Origin: CAJGBR01 sp045637425
Lineage (GTDB): Bacteria > Bacteroidota > Bacteroidia > Bacteroidales > Rikenellaceae
Length of the DNA: 20,156 bases
Direction of reading: 5' to 3'
NCBI GenBank assembly: GCA_045637425.1
Contig: JAZTZL010000035.1
Span: 1 to 20,156 of the forward strand
Below, piece after piece: positions 1 to 6,249 of the stretch. How positions within the stretch are numbered: position 1 is the first letter of the stretch; each line of letters opens with the position of its first letter. The position numbers and the translations under genes were made by a program. Under the pieces are notes generated by a model. It searched no databases. It saw nothing but the letters and a program-made list of their open reading frames with translations, and was not told the origin of the DNA.

Positions 1-197
1 GTACGAGCCATTACGTGGTGGATACCCGGAGTGCCGTTTGCAGAAGGGGGGCCTTCAAAGAAAACGAATGTAGGGTGTCCTTCGCGAGTTGAGGTACTCT
101 TGTGGAATGTGTCCTGTGCGTCCCACTGCTCGAGAACATCGCTTGCTATCTTGGACAAGTCGAGTCCTTTATATTCTGTGAAATTTTTCTTGCTCAT
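1..197 (-). CDS. ileS: Isoleucyl-tRNA synthetase, N-terminal fragment (cut by window edge)
   Basis: Reading the minus strand from ATG at 197 gives 65 codons that run off the left edge with no stop. The peptide begins MSKKNFTEYKGLDLSKIA and contains FFEGPPSANGTPGIHHVMAR. This is the typical start of isoleucyl-tRNA synthetase: an N-terminal helix, then the first strand of the Rossmann catalytic core carrying the HIGH-type signature (here in the GIHH form). The enzyme charges tRNA-Ile with isoleucine in the cytoplasm. The PSANG...GIHH form is, from memory, the common one in Bacteroidota. Only about 6% of a roughly 1100-residue protein is visible, so nothing can be said about editing or zinc domains. 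A Bacteroidota -7 box (TACATTTG on the minus strand) lies about 45 nt upstream. Confidence 0.93.
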   Translation of the reverse strand, partial: MSKKNFTEYKGLDLSKIASDVLEQWDAQDTFHKSTSTREGHPTFVFFEGPPSANGTPGIHHVMAR

Positions 198-241
198 ATA
201 TTATTTTTATTTTTAATCTCTTTACCACAAATATCAATCTG

Positions 242-249
242 CAAATGTA
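242..249 (-). promoter_or_regulatory. Probable -7 box for ileS
   Basis: The minus strand reads TACATTTG, a perfect match to the Bacteroidota -7 consensus TAnnTTTG, about 45 nt upstream of the ileS ATG. I see no convincing TTTG at the -33 position. The surrounding 110 bp is very AT-rich and also has to serve the divergent gene that starts at 308. Confidence 0.55.
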
Positions 250-307
250 CTAATTTTTTATAAAAAATACTTAAATCCTATAATATAAGTATTGTATTTT
301 GTGGGAA

Positions 308-853
308 ATGGCTAAATTTGCAACTATGGCGAAGGATATTTCATTTCATATTACGGATATTTTTTTCAATTCGGTAAAGGCTGCGTCTACCGAAGTAAAG
401 GTTGAGGTGTGTAGTTGTGCCGAGTATTTTGAGTTCCGCATTTCGGACAATGGTTGTGGAATGTCTTCGCAGCGGCTCTCTGAGGTGTTGTCGGCTACCC
501 ATTCCGAGCGCAGTAACGGCTGGGGGATTATCCTGCTGAAACAGAGCATTGAGCGCTGTGGCGGAGACTTTTCGTTTGAATCAGAAGAGGGGCGAGGTAC
601 GGTTGTTTGGGCGAGATTCCCGATTGGGGCGAGCAATTCTCTGGAGATAGGGGATTTGGCACGTACGCTCGCAATGATTTTGACGGGGACGCCCGAGGTG
701 AGTGTCCTCTTGAGGTTGGCGGGTGGAAATGGCAAGTTTGAAATTTCGACCTCTGATTTGGAATCCGTAGCGCAGGGCTTACCACTATCTCATACCCGCA
801 TAACGACACTTCTCTGTGAGTTGCTCACAGAGAAGATTAATGCCATTTTTTGA
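308..853 (+). CDS. HATPase_c-type ATP-binding protein (hydrogenase-associated ATPase-like)
   Basis: A 181-residue protein with a small GHKL (histidine-kinase-like) ATPase domain in the first ~105 residues. The N box is around N21 (HITDIFFNSVKAA), the G1 box is DNGCGM at 47-52, and a G2-like loop is GWGIILLKQS at 71-80. There is no phospho-acceptor histidine domain, sensor or membrane segment, so it is not a complete sensor kinase. The last ~70 residues (GDLARTL... to the end) resemble, from memory, the C-terminal part of ATP-binding proteins often encoded beside [FeFe]-hydrogenases in anaerobes. No hydrogenase gene lies within this window. Start choice: an in-frame TTG at 299 is possible, but ATG at 308 is preferred and ATG at 326 is an alternative. 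The gene is divergent from ileS and convergent with trmN6. Biochemical role is unknown. Confidence 0.75.
   Translation: MAKFATMAKDISFHITDIFFNSVKAASTEVKVEVCSCAEYFEFRISDNGCGMSSQRLSEVLSATHSERSNGWGIILLKQSIERCGGDFSFESEEGRGTVVWARFPIGASNSLEIGDLARTLAMILTGTPEVSVLLRLAGGNGKFEISTSDLESVAQGLPLSHTRITTLLCELLTEKINAIF
811..833. repeat. Perfect 10-bp inverted repeat inside the 3' end of the ATPase gene
   Basis: TCTCTGTGAG and CTCACAGAGA are exact reverse complements separated by TTG. The hairpin covers codons near the end of the ATP-binding protein gene. A run of six T starts 12 nt further on and overlaps the stop codon, so it could help end transcription between the convergent genes, although the T-run is too distant for a classical intrinsic terminator. 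Confidence 0.6.
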
Positions 854-866
854 GCGTGAATCAATA

Positions 867-1577
867 CTAAAATTTCAGATAAAAATCTTTTGTAAGGGTT
901 TTGTATTGCTCGGTGTAGTCGTTGCTTTCAACATTACGAATGTATATTTGCTCTTCGGTTGGTTCGGTTGAGACCGACTTTTTGAATTCGGCCATAATGC
1001 GAATATGATTTCGTCCCTGACGGTCGAAAATTTCGGCAATTCTGTGCAGTGATAACCCATTCTGTTTTGCGATTTCGAGCAGGTTTTGTCTCAAATCAGC
1101 GGGCAGTATTACTGCCACTATTCCCTCTGCGGAGAGTAGTCTCGCAGCGTGCAGAACCAGCTCATTATGAGGCAATGTGTCTGAGTGTCGAGCTGTGGAT
1201 TTTGCCGAATCGGGATTTTTTAGCGAATTGACAAAGTATGGCGGATTGCTTATGATAAGGTCATAAGTATCAGCCTCAAAGTGTTGCAGGTCGATGTGAT
1301 GAGCTGCGAGCCGATTTCCCCAGAGCGATTGCTCGAAGTTGCTGCGACTCTGCTCGAATGCTCCGAGGTCGGGGTCGATTGCATCAATCCGAGCCTCGCT
1401 CCAGCGCTGAGCCGCCATAAGCGAAATGACTCCCGTTCCCGAGCCGACGTCCAGAATGCGCAGCGGGGCAGGGTGTTGAGCCCACGCTCCGAGCATCACT
1501 CCGTCGGTGCCGACTCGCATTGCTGCACTATCCTGGTAAACAGTGAACTGCTTAAACTTAAACCAATTATTACCCAT
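867..1577 (-). CDS. trmN6: tRNA1(Val) (adenine(37)-N6)-methyltransferase
   Basis: A 236-residue class I SAM-dependent methyltransferase. The N-terminus (FKFKQFTVYQD, then VGTDGVMLGAWA at 22-33) is the signature start of the YfiC/TrmN6 family. SAM motif I is ILDVGSGTGV at 41-50, and the catalytic motif IV is NPPYF at 111-115, typical of enzymes that methylate exocyclic amino groups. In E. coli this enzyme makes m6A37 in tRNA1(Val). Length matches the family (about 240). The ATG is only 4 nt after the stop of the TIGR02757 gene, so the two are probably cotranscribed and perhaps translationally coupled. It converges on the ATP-binding protein gene with only 13 nt between stops. Substrate specificity is inferred from family membership. 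Confidence 0.9.
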   Translation of the reverse strand: MGNNWFKFKQFTVYQDSAAMRVGTDGVMLGAWAQHPAPLRILDVGSGTGVISLMAAQRWSEARIDAIDPDLGAFEQSRSNFEQSLWGNRLAAHHIDLQHFEADTYDLIISNPPYFVNSLKNPDSAKSTARHSDTLPHNELVLHAARLLSAEGIVAVILPADLRQNLLEIAKQNGLSLHRIAEIFDRQGRNHIRIMAEFKKSVSTEPTEEQIYIRNVESNDYTEQYKTLTKDFYLKF

Positions 1578-1581
1578 AAAT

Positions 1582-2355
1582 TTATTGTTTCAAAAAACCG
1601 TCGATTCCTGCGCCGAACAATGCGAAGTCATATTTTACTGGGTCTTCGGGGTCGAATTCGCGAAGCTGCTCGGTTACCTCTTCTACGGCGCGCCAATCGT
1701 TTTGTTTGCGGGTGAGCAGTCCGAGTGCGCGGCTCATATTTCCGCTGTGCAGGTCGAGCGGCAGATAGAGTGCCGACGAGGGAATGTCCCACAATCCGAA
1801 GTCCACTCCTCGTTCATCTTTGCGCACTAACCAGCGAATGTACATATTCAGCCGCTTGCAAGTTGCTCCCTTGTCTATTGAAGAGAGGTGCTTAGTCGAG
1901 CGAGCCGGGTGGTCGGTATCGAAGAATATTTTGCGGAAATTTGACAGCGCCACTCGCATATCTTTATGGGTATTATACTCCGATTCAAATATTTTACCTA
2001 TGCCGCCAAACTCTTTATAAACCCTTTTTAGCATCGTAACAAATGCAAAAAAATCTTCGTCGTTGAATGTACGGTGAACAAAACCTCTGAGTCGTTGGAG
2101 GTCTGATTCGGTGTGGTTTACTACGAAGTCATACGGCGCATTATCCATCAGTTCGACCATTCGGTGAGCATTGCGTACGATGATTTTGCGATTGCCCCAC
2201 GCAATTGTTGCTGCCAGAAAGCCTGCAATCTCGATGTCGTTTCTCGCTGTGTAGCGGTGTGGTACGGAGATTGGGTCCTCGCAGATGAAATCTTCGCGGT
2301 CGTATCGGTCGTATAGCGACTCCAAAAGTTCTTTTATTCGGGTAAAATCTCTCAT
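1582..2355 (-). CDS. TIGR02757 (DUF2400) family protein
   Basis: A 257-residue protein recognised as TIGR02757/DUF2400 by its conserved blocks: an N-terminal DPIS.P...Y....D.EIAGF segment (27-46), AWGNR (52-56), F.HRTFN.ED (92-101), and a C-terminal part with GLWD, LP.D.H.G..SR.LGLL and DPVKYDFALFG. This family is widespread in Bacteroidota and has no firmly established function that I know of. The arrangement of helices and the late LPLD.H segment suggest a distant relation to helix-hairpin-helix DNA glycosylases, which is only an inference. No signal peptide or membrane segment is seen, so it should be cytoplasmic. It is the first gene of a pair with trmN6. A weak -7-like TACTTTTA lies on the minus strand at 2377-2384. 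Confidence 0.85.
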   Translation of the reverse strand: MRDFTRIKELLESLYDRYDREDFICEDPISVPHRYTARNDIEIAGFLAATIAWGNRKIIVRNAHRMVELMDNAPYDFVVNHTESDLQRLRGFVHRTFNDEDFFAFVTMLKRVYKEFGGIGKIFESEYNTHKDMRVALSNFRKIFFDTDHPARSTKHLSSIDKGATCKRLNMYIRWLVRKDERGVDFGLWDIPSSALYLPLDLHSGNMSRALGLLTRKQNDWRAVEEVTEQLREFDPEDPVKYDFALFGAGIDGFLKQ

Positions 2356-2404
2356 AAATGTGATTTTTTCGAGCGATAAAAGTAACGTTTTTTTGAATAT
2401 GCAC

Positions 2405-2412
2405 TATCTTTG
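2405..2412 (+). promoter_or_regulatory. -7 box for the threonine aldolase gene
   Basis: TATCTTTG matches TAnnTTTG exactly, 19 nt before the ATG at 2432. It lies inside the longer open frame that starts at 2285, so it argues that translation starts at 2432. No TTTG is seen at the ideal -33 distance. Confidence 0.6.
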
Positions 2413-2431
2413 TCGCACTAAATTTTTGAAT

Positions 2432-3460
2432 ATGGCAAAAAGTTTCGGCAGCGATAACCATTCGGGAATACACCCTCGAGTGCTTGATGCTCTGGCAAGA
2501 GCAAATGAAGGACACACCCCTGCATACGGTGATGACCCGTATACTGCACAATTTGAACAAATGATTAAACAAATGTTCGGCAGTCAGGCTGCAGGTTATT
2601 TGGTTATGAACGGTACAGGTGCAAACATTCTGAGCCTTAAGGCAGTGGCTGCTCCGTATAATTCAGTTATATGTCCTACAACAGCTCATATAAATGTAGA
2701 CGAATGTGCCGCACCAGAGAGTAATATTGGTTGCAAGTTGGTGACCGTAGCTACGCCTGACGGCAAGCTCACGCCCGAATTGGTGAAGCCATATTTGTTC
2801 GGATTCGGATTCCAACATCACGCTCAGCCTCGGGTGATTTCCATTTCCGAATCGACCGAACTCGGTACATTGTACACCATTGAGGAGGTTAAAGCATTGT
2901 CTGCCTTGGCGCACGAATATGGAATGTTTTTGCATATGGACGGTGCTCGTTTCGCAAATGCCGTAGCAGCGCTGGGCTGCACTCCGGCAGAGTTGACTGT
3001 CGAGGCGGGAGTCGATATTTTGTCGTTCGGTGGCACAAAGAACGGATTGTTGTTGGCTGATGCAGTGGTATTTATGAATGAACAAATTGCTCCGAACTTC
3101 CTCTATCAGCGCAAGAATGCGATGCAGTTGGCGTCGAAGATGAGATTCCTGGCTGCGCAGTTTGTTGAGTATCTGACAGACGGATTGTGGCTCGAGTTGG
3201 CGGCAAACTCAAATCGAATGGCTAAACTTTTGGCTTCGGAAATCGCGGGTATTCAGGGAATAAATATGACTCAAAAGGTCGAATCGAATGCAGTGTTCGC
3301 AATACTGCCCGAGGATAAACTGAAGAAACTGCACGAACTCTACACCTTCTATGATTGGGACGAGGCTCGTTGTGAAGCGCGCTGGATGTGTTCGTGGAAT
3401 ACTACCGAACAGGACGTCGATGAGTTTGTCTGCGGATTAAAGCGAGTTATGTCAGAATAA
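2432..3460 (+). CDS. ltaE: Low-specificity L-threonine aldolase-type PLP enzyme
   Basis: A 342-residue fold-type I PLP enzyme of the beta-eliminating lyase/threonine aldolase family, which cleaves threonine or allo-threonine to glycine and acetaldehyde. Motifs: SFGSDNHSGIHP at the N-terminus, G.GAN (61-65) for phosphate binding, the HMDGAR block with D170 that contacts the PLP ring nitrogen, and SFGGTKNG with the Schiff-base lysine K203. Length fits the family (about 340). The frame is open from 2285, but the first 49 codons overlap the upstream TIGR02757 gene on the other strand and contain a -7 promoter box, and homology begins at MAKSFGSDN, so ATG at 2432 is preferred. It is a single-gene unit. 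Other aldolase substrates cannot be excluded from sequence. Confidence 0.88.
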   Translation: MAKSFGSDNHSGIHPRVLDALARANEGHTPAYGDDPYTAQFEQMIKQMFGSQAAGYLVMNGTGANILSLKAVAAPYNSVICPTTAHINVDECAAPESNIGCKLVTVATPDGKLTPELVKPYLFGFGFQHHAQPRVISISESTELGTLYTIEEVKALSALAHEYGMFLHMDGARFANAVAALGCTPAELTVEAGVDILSFGGTKNGLLLADAVVFMNEQIAPNFLYQRKNAMQLASKMRFLAAQFVEYLTDGLWLELAANSNRMAKLLASEIAGIQGINMTQKVESNAVFAILPEDKLKKLHELYTFYDWDEARCEARWMCSWNTTEQDVDEFVCGLKRVMSE

Positions 3461-3483
3461 AAAATGTCAAAAAAATAGCAGAT

Positions 3484-3515
3484 TTTGTTTTTTGAAAGAA
3501 AAATAATTATATTTG
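3484..3515 (+). promoter_or_regulatory. Bacteroidota-type promoter for the tonB leader
   Basis: TTTG at 3484-3487 and TATATTTG at 3508-3515 are separated by exactly 20 nt, matching the Bacteroidota housekeeping promoter (-33 TTTG, -7 TAnnTTTG). Transcription would begin near 3520, leaving a 5' leader of about 150 nt before the tonB ATG. Confidence 0.8.
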
Positions 3516-3518
3516 TTC

Positions 3519-3640
3519 TAGACAATTATGGCGTGTTGTCAGTTTAAGTAATTGATAAACAGAGGGTTGTTCTGTGATGCGTGCGCATTTCAGCCTTTGG
3601 CTGTCGCAGTATCACGAGCATATTGTCTAATGACAGACTT
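3519..3640 (+). other. Structured 5' leader (possible cis-regulatory RNA or small RNA) upstream of tonB
   Basis: TAGACAAT (3519-3526) pairs perfectly with ATTGTCTA (3622-3629). The stem continues past a bulged T with ATG/CAT (3528-3530/3619-3621) and CGTG/CACG (3532-3535/3613-3616). Inside lie CAGCC-ttt-GGCTG (3591-3603) and either ATGC/GCAT (3577-3580/3585-3588) or GTGAT/ATCAC (3574-3578/3611-3615). A competing 5' hairpin is GACAA/TTGTC (3521-3525/3536-3540), so the leader can adopt alternative folds. No open frame of note and no U-run terminator is visible. I do not recognise it as a known riboswitch; a 6S-like RNA is a second possibility because the ends pair and the length is about 110 nt. 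Confidence 0.45.
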
Positions 3641-3673
3641 TAATAGTAAAGCAAAAACATAAAAAATTTAGAT

Positions 3674-4369
3674 ATGGAACTGAAAAAATCACCAAATGTC
3701 GACTTGGAAAAGGATAAGTCAATATATTTTCAAGTTGGTTTAGCAGCAACATTGCTGGCTTTTTGTGGAATTTTCTGGATTAGTGTTTCTTCGAAGGAGG
3801 CTCCGAAGATGGTTCAGGAAGAACAGGTTGTCGAAGCAACTGAAATCGTGGAAATCATTAAACCAGAAGAGGTTAAAGAGAAGAAAGATATGCCGAAACA
3901 GACAGTTAAGGTTATGTCTGACATCTTGAAAATCGTAGAAGACGATGCTAAGATCATCAACGAGCTTGACTTCTTTGCAGAACCTGATGAAAATATGGTT
4001 GTTCAACCTATCGACTACGGTGGTAGCGCAGAAGGTGTGCTCGCAGACGAAGATGCTCCGTTCGTATCTGTAGAAGAAATGCCGAAATTCCAAGGTGGTG
4101 ACTTCAGTAAATTTAGTAAATGGGTACAGAAAAATTGTCAATATCCTGTAATGGCACAAGAAACAGGTATTCAAGGCCGAGTTATTGTTCAGTTGGTTGT
4201 TGAAAAAGATGGTCGCGTATCTGTTGTTGAGGTATTGAATTCTCCGGATAAACTGCTGACAGACGAGGCTTTGAGAGTAATTAAGAAGTCTCCGAAGTTT
4301 ACACCAGGAAAGCAACGTGGTGTTCCGGTGCGCGTTCAGTTCGTACTTCCTGTAACATTCAAATTGTAG
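3674..4369 (+). CDS. TonB-family energy transducer
   Basis: A 231-residue inner-membrane protein with the usual TonB plan. A short cytoplasmic N-terminus is followed by one membrane helix (about residues 18-38, VGLAATLLAFCGIFWISV). A periplasmic linker (40-130) is rich in Glu, Lys and Val, and the C-terminal TonB domain runs from about 135 to the end. That domain shows KFQGGD.SKFSKWVQ, YP..AQE.GIQGRVIVQLVVEKDG and FTPGKQRG.PV.V.F.LPV.F, which are hallmarks of Bacteroidota TonB proteins. It would pass proton-motive-force energy from ExbB/ExbD to outer-membrane TonB-dependent transporters such as SusC-type channels. No exbB or exbD is next to it. The linker lacks the Pro-Glu/Pro-Lys repeats of E. 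coli TonB. It has its own promoter, a structured leader and its own terminator, so it is monocistronic. Confidence 0.92.
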   Translation: MELKKSPNVDLEKDKSIYFQVGLAATLLAFCGIFWISVSSKEAPKMVQEEQVVEATEIVEIIKPEEVKEKKDMPKQTVKVMSDILKIVEDDAKIINELDFFAEPDENMVVQPIDYGGSAEGVLADEDAPFVSVEEMPKFQGGDFSKFSKWVQKNCQYPVMAQETGIQGRVIVQLVVEKDGRVSVVEVLNSPDKLLTDEALRVIKKSPKFTPGKQRGVPVRVQFVLPVTFKL

Positions 4370-4420
4370 AAAATTTGTTTTCATAATTAATTTCAAAGGT
4401 TTAATTTATTATTGATGTTT

Positions 4421-4463
4421 GCCTGCAGATGCTCTTCTGCAGGCATCTTTTTTTTGTTTTTTT
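4421..4463 (+). terminator. Intrinsic terminator after tonB
   Basis: GCCTGCAGA (4421-4429) and TCTGCAGGC (4436-4444) form a perfect 9-bp stem with a 6-nt loop, followed by a long T-run broken by one G. This is a strong rho-independent terminator about 50 nt after the tonB stop. Confidence 0.92.
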
Positions 4464-4472
4464 AGAAAAATA

Positions 4473-4504
4473 TTTGGAAGTTTAATCTATAATTATTACA
4501 TTTG
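4473..4504 (+). promoter_or_regulatory. Promoter of the 4529-5508 operon
   Basis: TTTG at 4473-4476 and TACATTTG at 4497-4504 are 20 nt apart, a perfect Bacteroidota -33/-7 pair. It lies directly after the tonB terminator and 25 nt before the first ATG. Confidence 0.8.
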
Positions 4505-4528
4505 TAGAACACTTAAAAAATCATTTAT

Positions 4529-4900
4529 ATGAAAAAGAATTATTTCAGAATGGCTTTGTTAAGCCTCATTGTGTTTGTTGGATCCGCTTATGTAATTCCA
4601 ACTCTTAGACTTAGTCCTGTGGAAGGTAGTACAATTACTGTTATTCCTGACGAAATGTTCTGTTTTACGATTTGTTATTCTAATACAAACGAACTTTTTG
4701 TTTATGCGAATGATGAGTATGGTAATGAGATGATTCCTATCTCAGAGGATAATCGGAATATTGAAGAGGAAAGAAGTGTGATGTATTTTGATGTTATTAA
4801 TGGCTATGGCATTGCAAAACGTTACAGGGTGTCTGCTTACAGCGAAGATGGTAATTTCGTCGCGAAGTTTATTACTTACAGAACAATATCTGAACCTTAA
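4529..4900 (+). CDS. Small exported or membrane-anchored protein of unknown function
   Basis: A 123-residue protein with a basic start (MKKNYFR) and a hydrophobic stretch at about 8-24 (MALLSLIVFVGSAYVI) that could be a signal peptide or a membrane anchor. The mature part is short and rich in alternating hydrophobic and polar residues (ITVIP, FTICYS, LFVYAND, RYRVSAYSEDGNFVAKF), which suggests an all-beta, possibly Ig-like, domain. I recognise no family. It is the first gene of an operon, with the next exported protein starting 11 nt after its stop. The gene is visibly more AT-rich than the neighbouring metabolic genes. The tight linkage hints that the two products act together, for example as surface or periplasmic partners, but that is inference only. 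Confidence 0.75.
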   Translation: MKKNYFRMALLSLIVFVGSAYVIPTLRLSPVEGSTITVIPDEMFCFTICYSNTNELFVYANDEYGNEMIPISEDNRNIEEERSVMYFDVINGYGIAKRYRVSAYSEDGNFVAKFITYRTISEP

Positions 4901-4911
4901 GTTATGTCGTT

Positions 4912-5508
4912 ATGAAAAGGTTTTTATTTAGCACATTGATGTTGCTATTGCTATCTTGCGCAACTGATAGTTTTGCACAATCTTTCCATCGTGGAGAAGT
5001 TTCAAGAAAACCTAAACGTTCGGCAAAGGTTGATGTGACAAATAAACGAAAACCTACGGGCATGCCTCTTAAAACTCAGCAACAGATGTTTGAAGAGTTT
5101 TCAAGACCCGAAGGCTTGGCAACTATGGCAGGTGTGATAGAACGTAGATATATTCAGAAAGGAGATTCTGTCAGACTCAAAATATATTTCCCGAATCGCA
5201 TTATTGAGCATATAAGCGTAGATGGCGTGAGTACAACACAACAAGATGTTATCAAGGGTGTTTTTATTCCAACAATAAAACCCGATACATCAAAGGTTAT
5301 TTATGCAAGGGTTAAACACATAAGCAATGACCCTACAGAGCCTGGTATGGAGCATTTTGTTAGTTTTATAGTGTTGGTTTTTGACCCTGAAGAGTATCAG
5401 AAAGTTGATGCCAAGGTTAAAGAGTTTGAAGCTGCGGGTGATGCTGCAGGTCGAGCTGCCTACCTGAGAAGTCTGGAAGGAGACCTTCATTCGAAATTGA
5501 AATTCTAA
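4912..5508 (+). CDS. Exported protein with one copy of the repeated beta-sandwich module
   Basis: A 198-residue protein with a signal sequence (MKRFLFSTLMLLLLSC...FAQ). Cleavage could be by signal peptidase I after FAQ23, or by signal peptidase II at the lipobox-like LLSC (C16), making a lipoprotein. Residues ~25-65 are basic and probably disordered. The segment from GVIERRYIQKGDSVRLKI (74-91) through IISVDGV-like, DVIKGVF (112-118) and KPDTSKVIY (123-131) to VLVFDPEEY (154-162) matches the module repeated in the genes at 11685-12758 and 15146-16231. It ends with a helical tail, AAYLRSLEGD, which matches their YLEKLAGGVP ending. Second gene of an operon and closed by a terminator. Function unknown; surface adhesion or assembly would be a guess. 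Confidence 0.8.
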   Translation: MKRFLFSTLMLLLLSCATDSFAQSFHRGEVSRKPKRSAKVDVTNKRKPTGMPLKTQQQMFEEFSRPEGLATMAGVIERRYIQKGDSVRLKIYFPNRIIEHISVDGVSTTQQDVIKGVFIPTIKPDTSKVIYARVKHISNDPTEPGMEHFVSFIVLVFDPEEYQKVDAKVKEFEAAGDAAGRAAYLRSLEGDLHSKLKF

Positions 5509-5531
5509 TAAATTGGATTTTGAGTAGATAC

Positions 5532-5566
5532 AAAACCGCCCGACTCTGAATGAGCCGGGCGGTTTG
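5532..5566. terminator. Bidirectional intrinsic terminator between convergent operons
   Basis: AAACCGCCCG (5533-5542) and CGGGCGGTTT (5556-5565) form a perfect 10-bp GC-rich stem, with A residues on one side and T residues on the other. It lies between the stop at 5508 (+) and the tal stop at 5587 (-), so it can serve both strands. Confidence 0.88.
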
Positions 5567-5586
5567 GTTATATGCGATGCTGTGGT

Positions 5587-6243
5587 TTATTGATTCATTT
5601 TAGCAGCATCTTTCATAAATGTTTCAAGACCTTTGTCTGTCAACGGGTGGTTCAACAATCCGAGAATTGGATTCAACGGACAAGTTGCTACATCGGCGCC
5701 GACTTCAAGACATTGGATAATGTGTTGAGTAGAACGGATTGACGCTGCCAATACTTGTGTTTCGTATCCATAGGTGCGGAATACATCTACGATTTGAGCT
5801 ACCAACGATACGCCGTCGCTTGAGATGTCGTCCAAGCGGCCTACGAACGGAGAGACATATGTAGCGCCTGCTTTTGCAGCCAACAATGCCTGTCCTACAC
5901 TGAAAATCAGTGTGCAGTTTGTGCGGATACCATTGTCTGTGAAGTATTTAACTGCGCGAATACCGTCTTTTGTACACGGAACTTTTACGACGATTTTATC
6001 GTTCAGGGCTGCCAATTCTTCACCCTCTTTAATCATCGATTCGAAATCGCACGAAAGAACTTCTGCTGAAACATCACCATCTACGATGTCGCAAATATCC
6101 TTGTAGTGTTGGCGAATTGCATCTTGACCTTTGATGCCCTCTTTTGCCATCAATGACGGGTTAGTTGTAACACCATCAAGGATTCCCAATTCGTTCGCTT
6201 GTCTAATTTGCTCCAAATTAGCAGTATCGATAAAGAATTTCAT
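5587..6243 (-). CDS. tal: Small (TalC/FSA-type) transaldolase
   Basis: A 218-residue TIM-barrel class I aldolase of the transaldolase/fructose-6-phosphate aldolase subfamily. Signature blocks are MKFFIDTANLEQI, DGVTTNPSL (23-31) and IVVKVPCT, where K87 is the Schiff-base lysine. Position 61 in VSAEV is Glu. As I recall, true small transaldolases carry Glu here while E. coli fructose-6-phosphate aldolase carries Gln, so transaldolase activity (sedoheptulose-7-P + glyceraldehyde-3-P to erythrose-4-P + fructose-6-P) is favoured. It starts 6 nt after the transketolase stop, so the two form an operon for the non-oxidative pentose phosphate branch. Length is normal for the subfamily (about 215-220). 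A terminator lies just beyond its stop. Confidence 0.93.
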   Translation of the reverse strand: MKFFIDTANLEQIRQANELGILDGVTTNPSLMAKEGIKGQDAIRQHYKDICDIVDGDVSAEVLSCDFESMIKEGEELAALNDKIVVKVPCTKDGIRAVKYFTDNGIRTNCTLIFSVGQALLAAKAGATYVSPFVGRLDDISSDGVSLVAQIVDVFRTYGYETQVLAASIRSTQHIIQCLEVGADVATCPLNPILGLLNHPLTDKGLETFMKDAAKMNQ

Positions 6244-6249
6244 AGTCGT

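Noticed and set aside
31..216. Plus-strand open frame of 61 codons at the left edge
   Set aside because: It is antisense to the clear N-terminus of isoleucyl-tRNA synthetase on the minus strand and has no recognisable protein features.
3740..4396. Minus-strand open frame of 218 codons antisense to tonB
   Set aside because: The plus-strand TonB protein has full domain structure, promoter and terminator; the antisense peptide is rich in Asn, Phe and Cys and resembles nothing.
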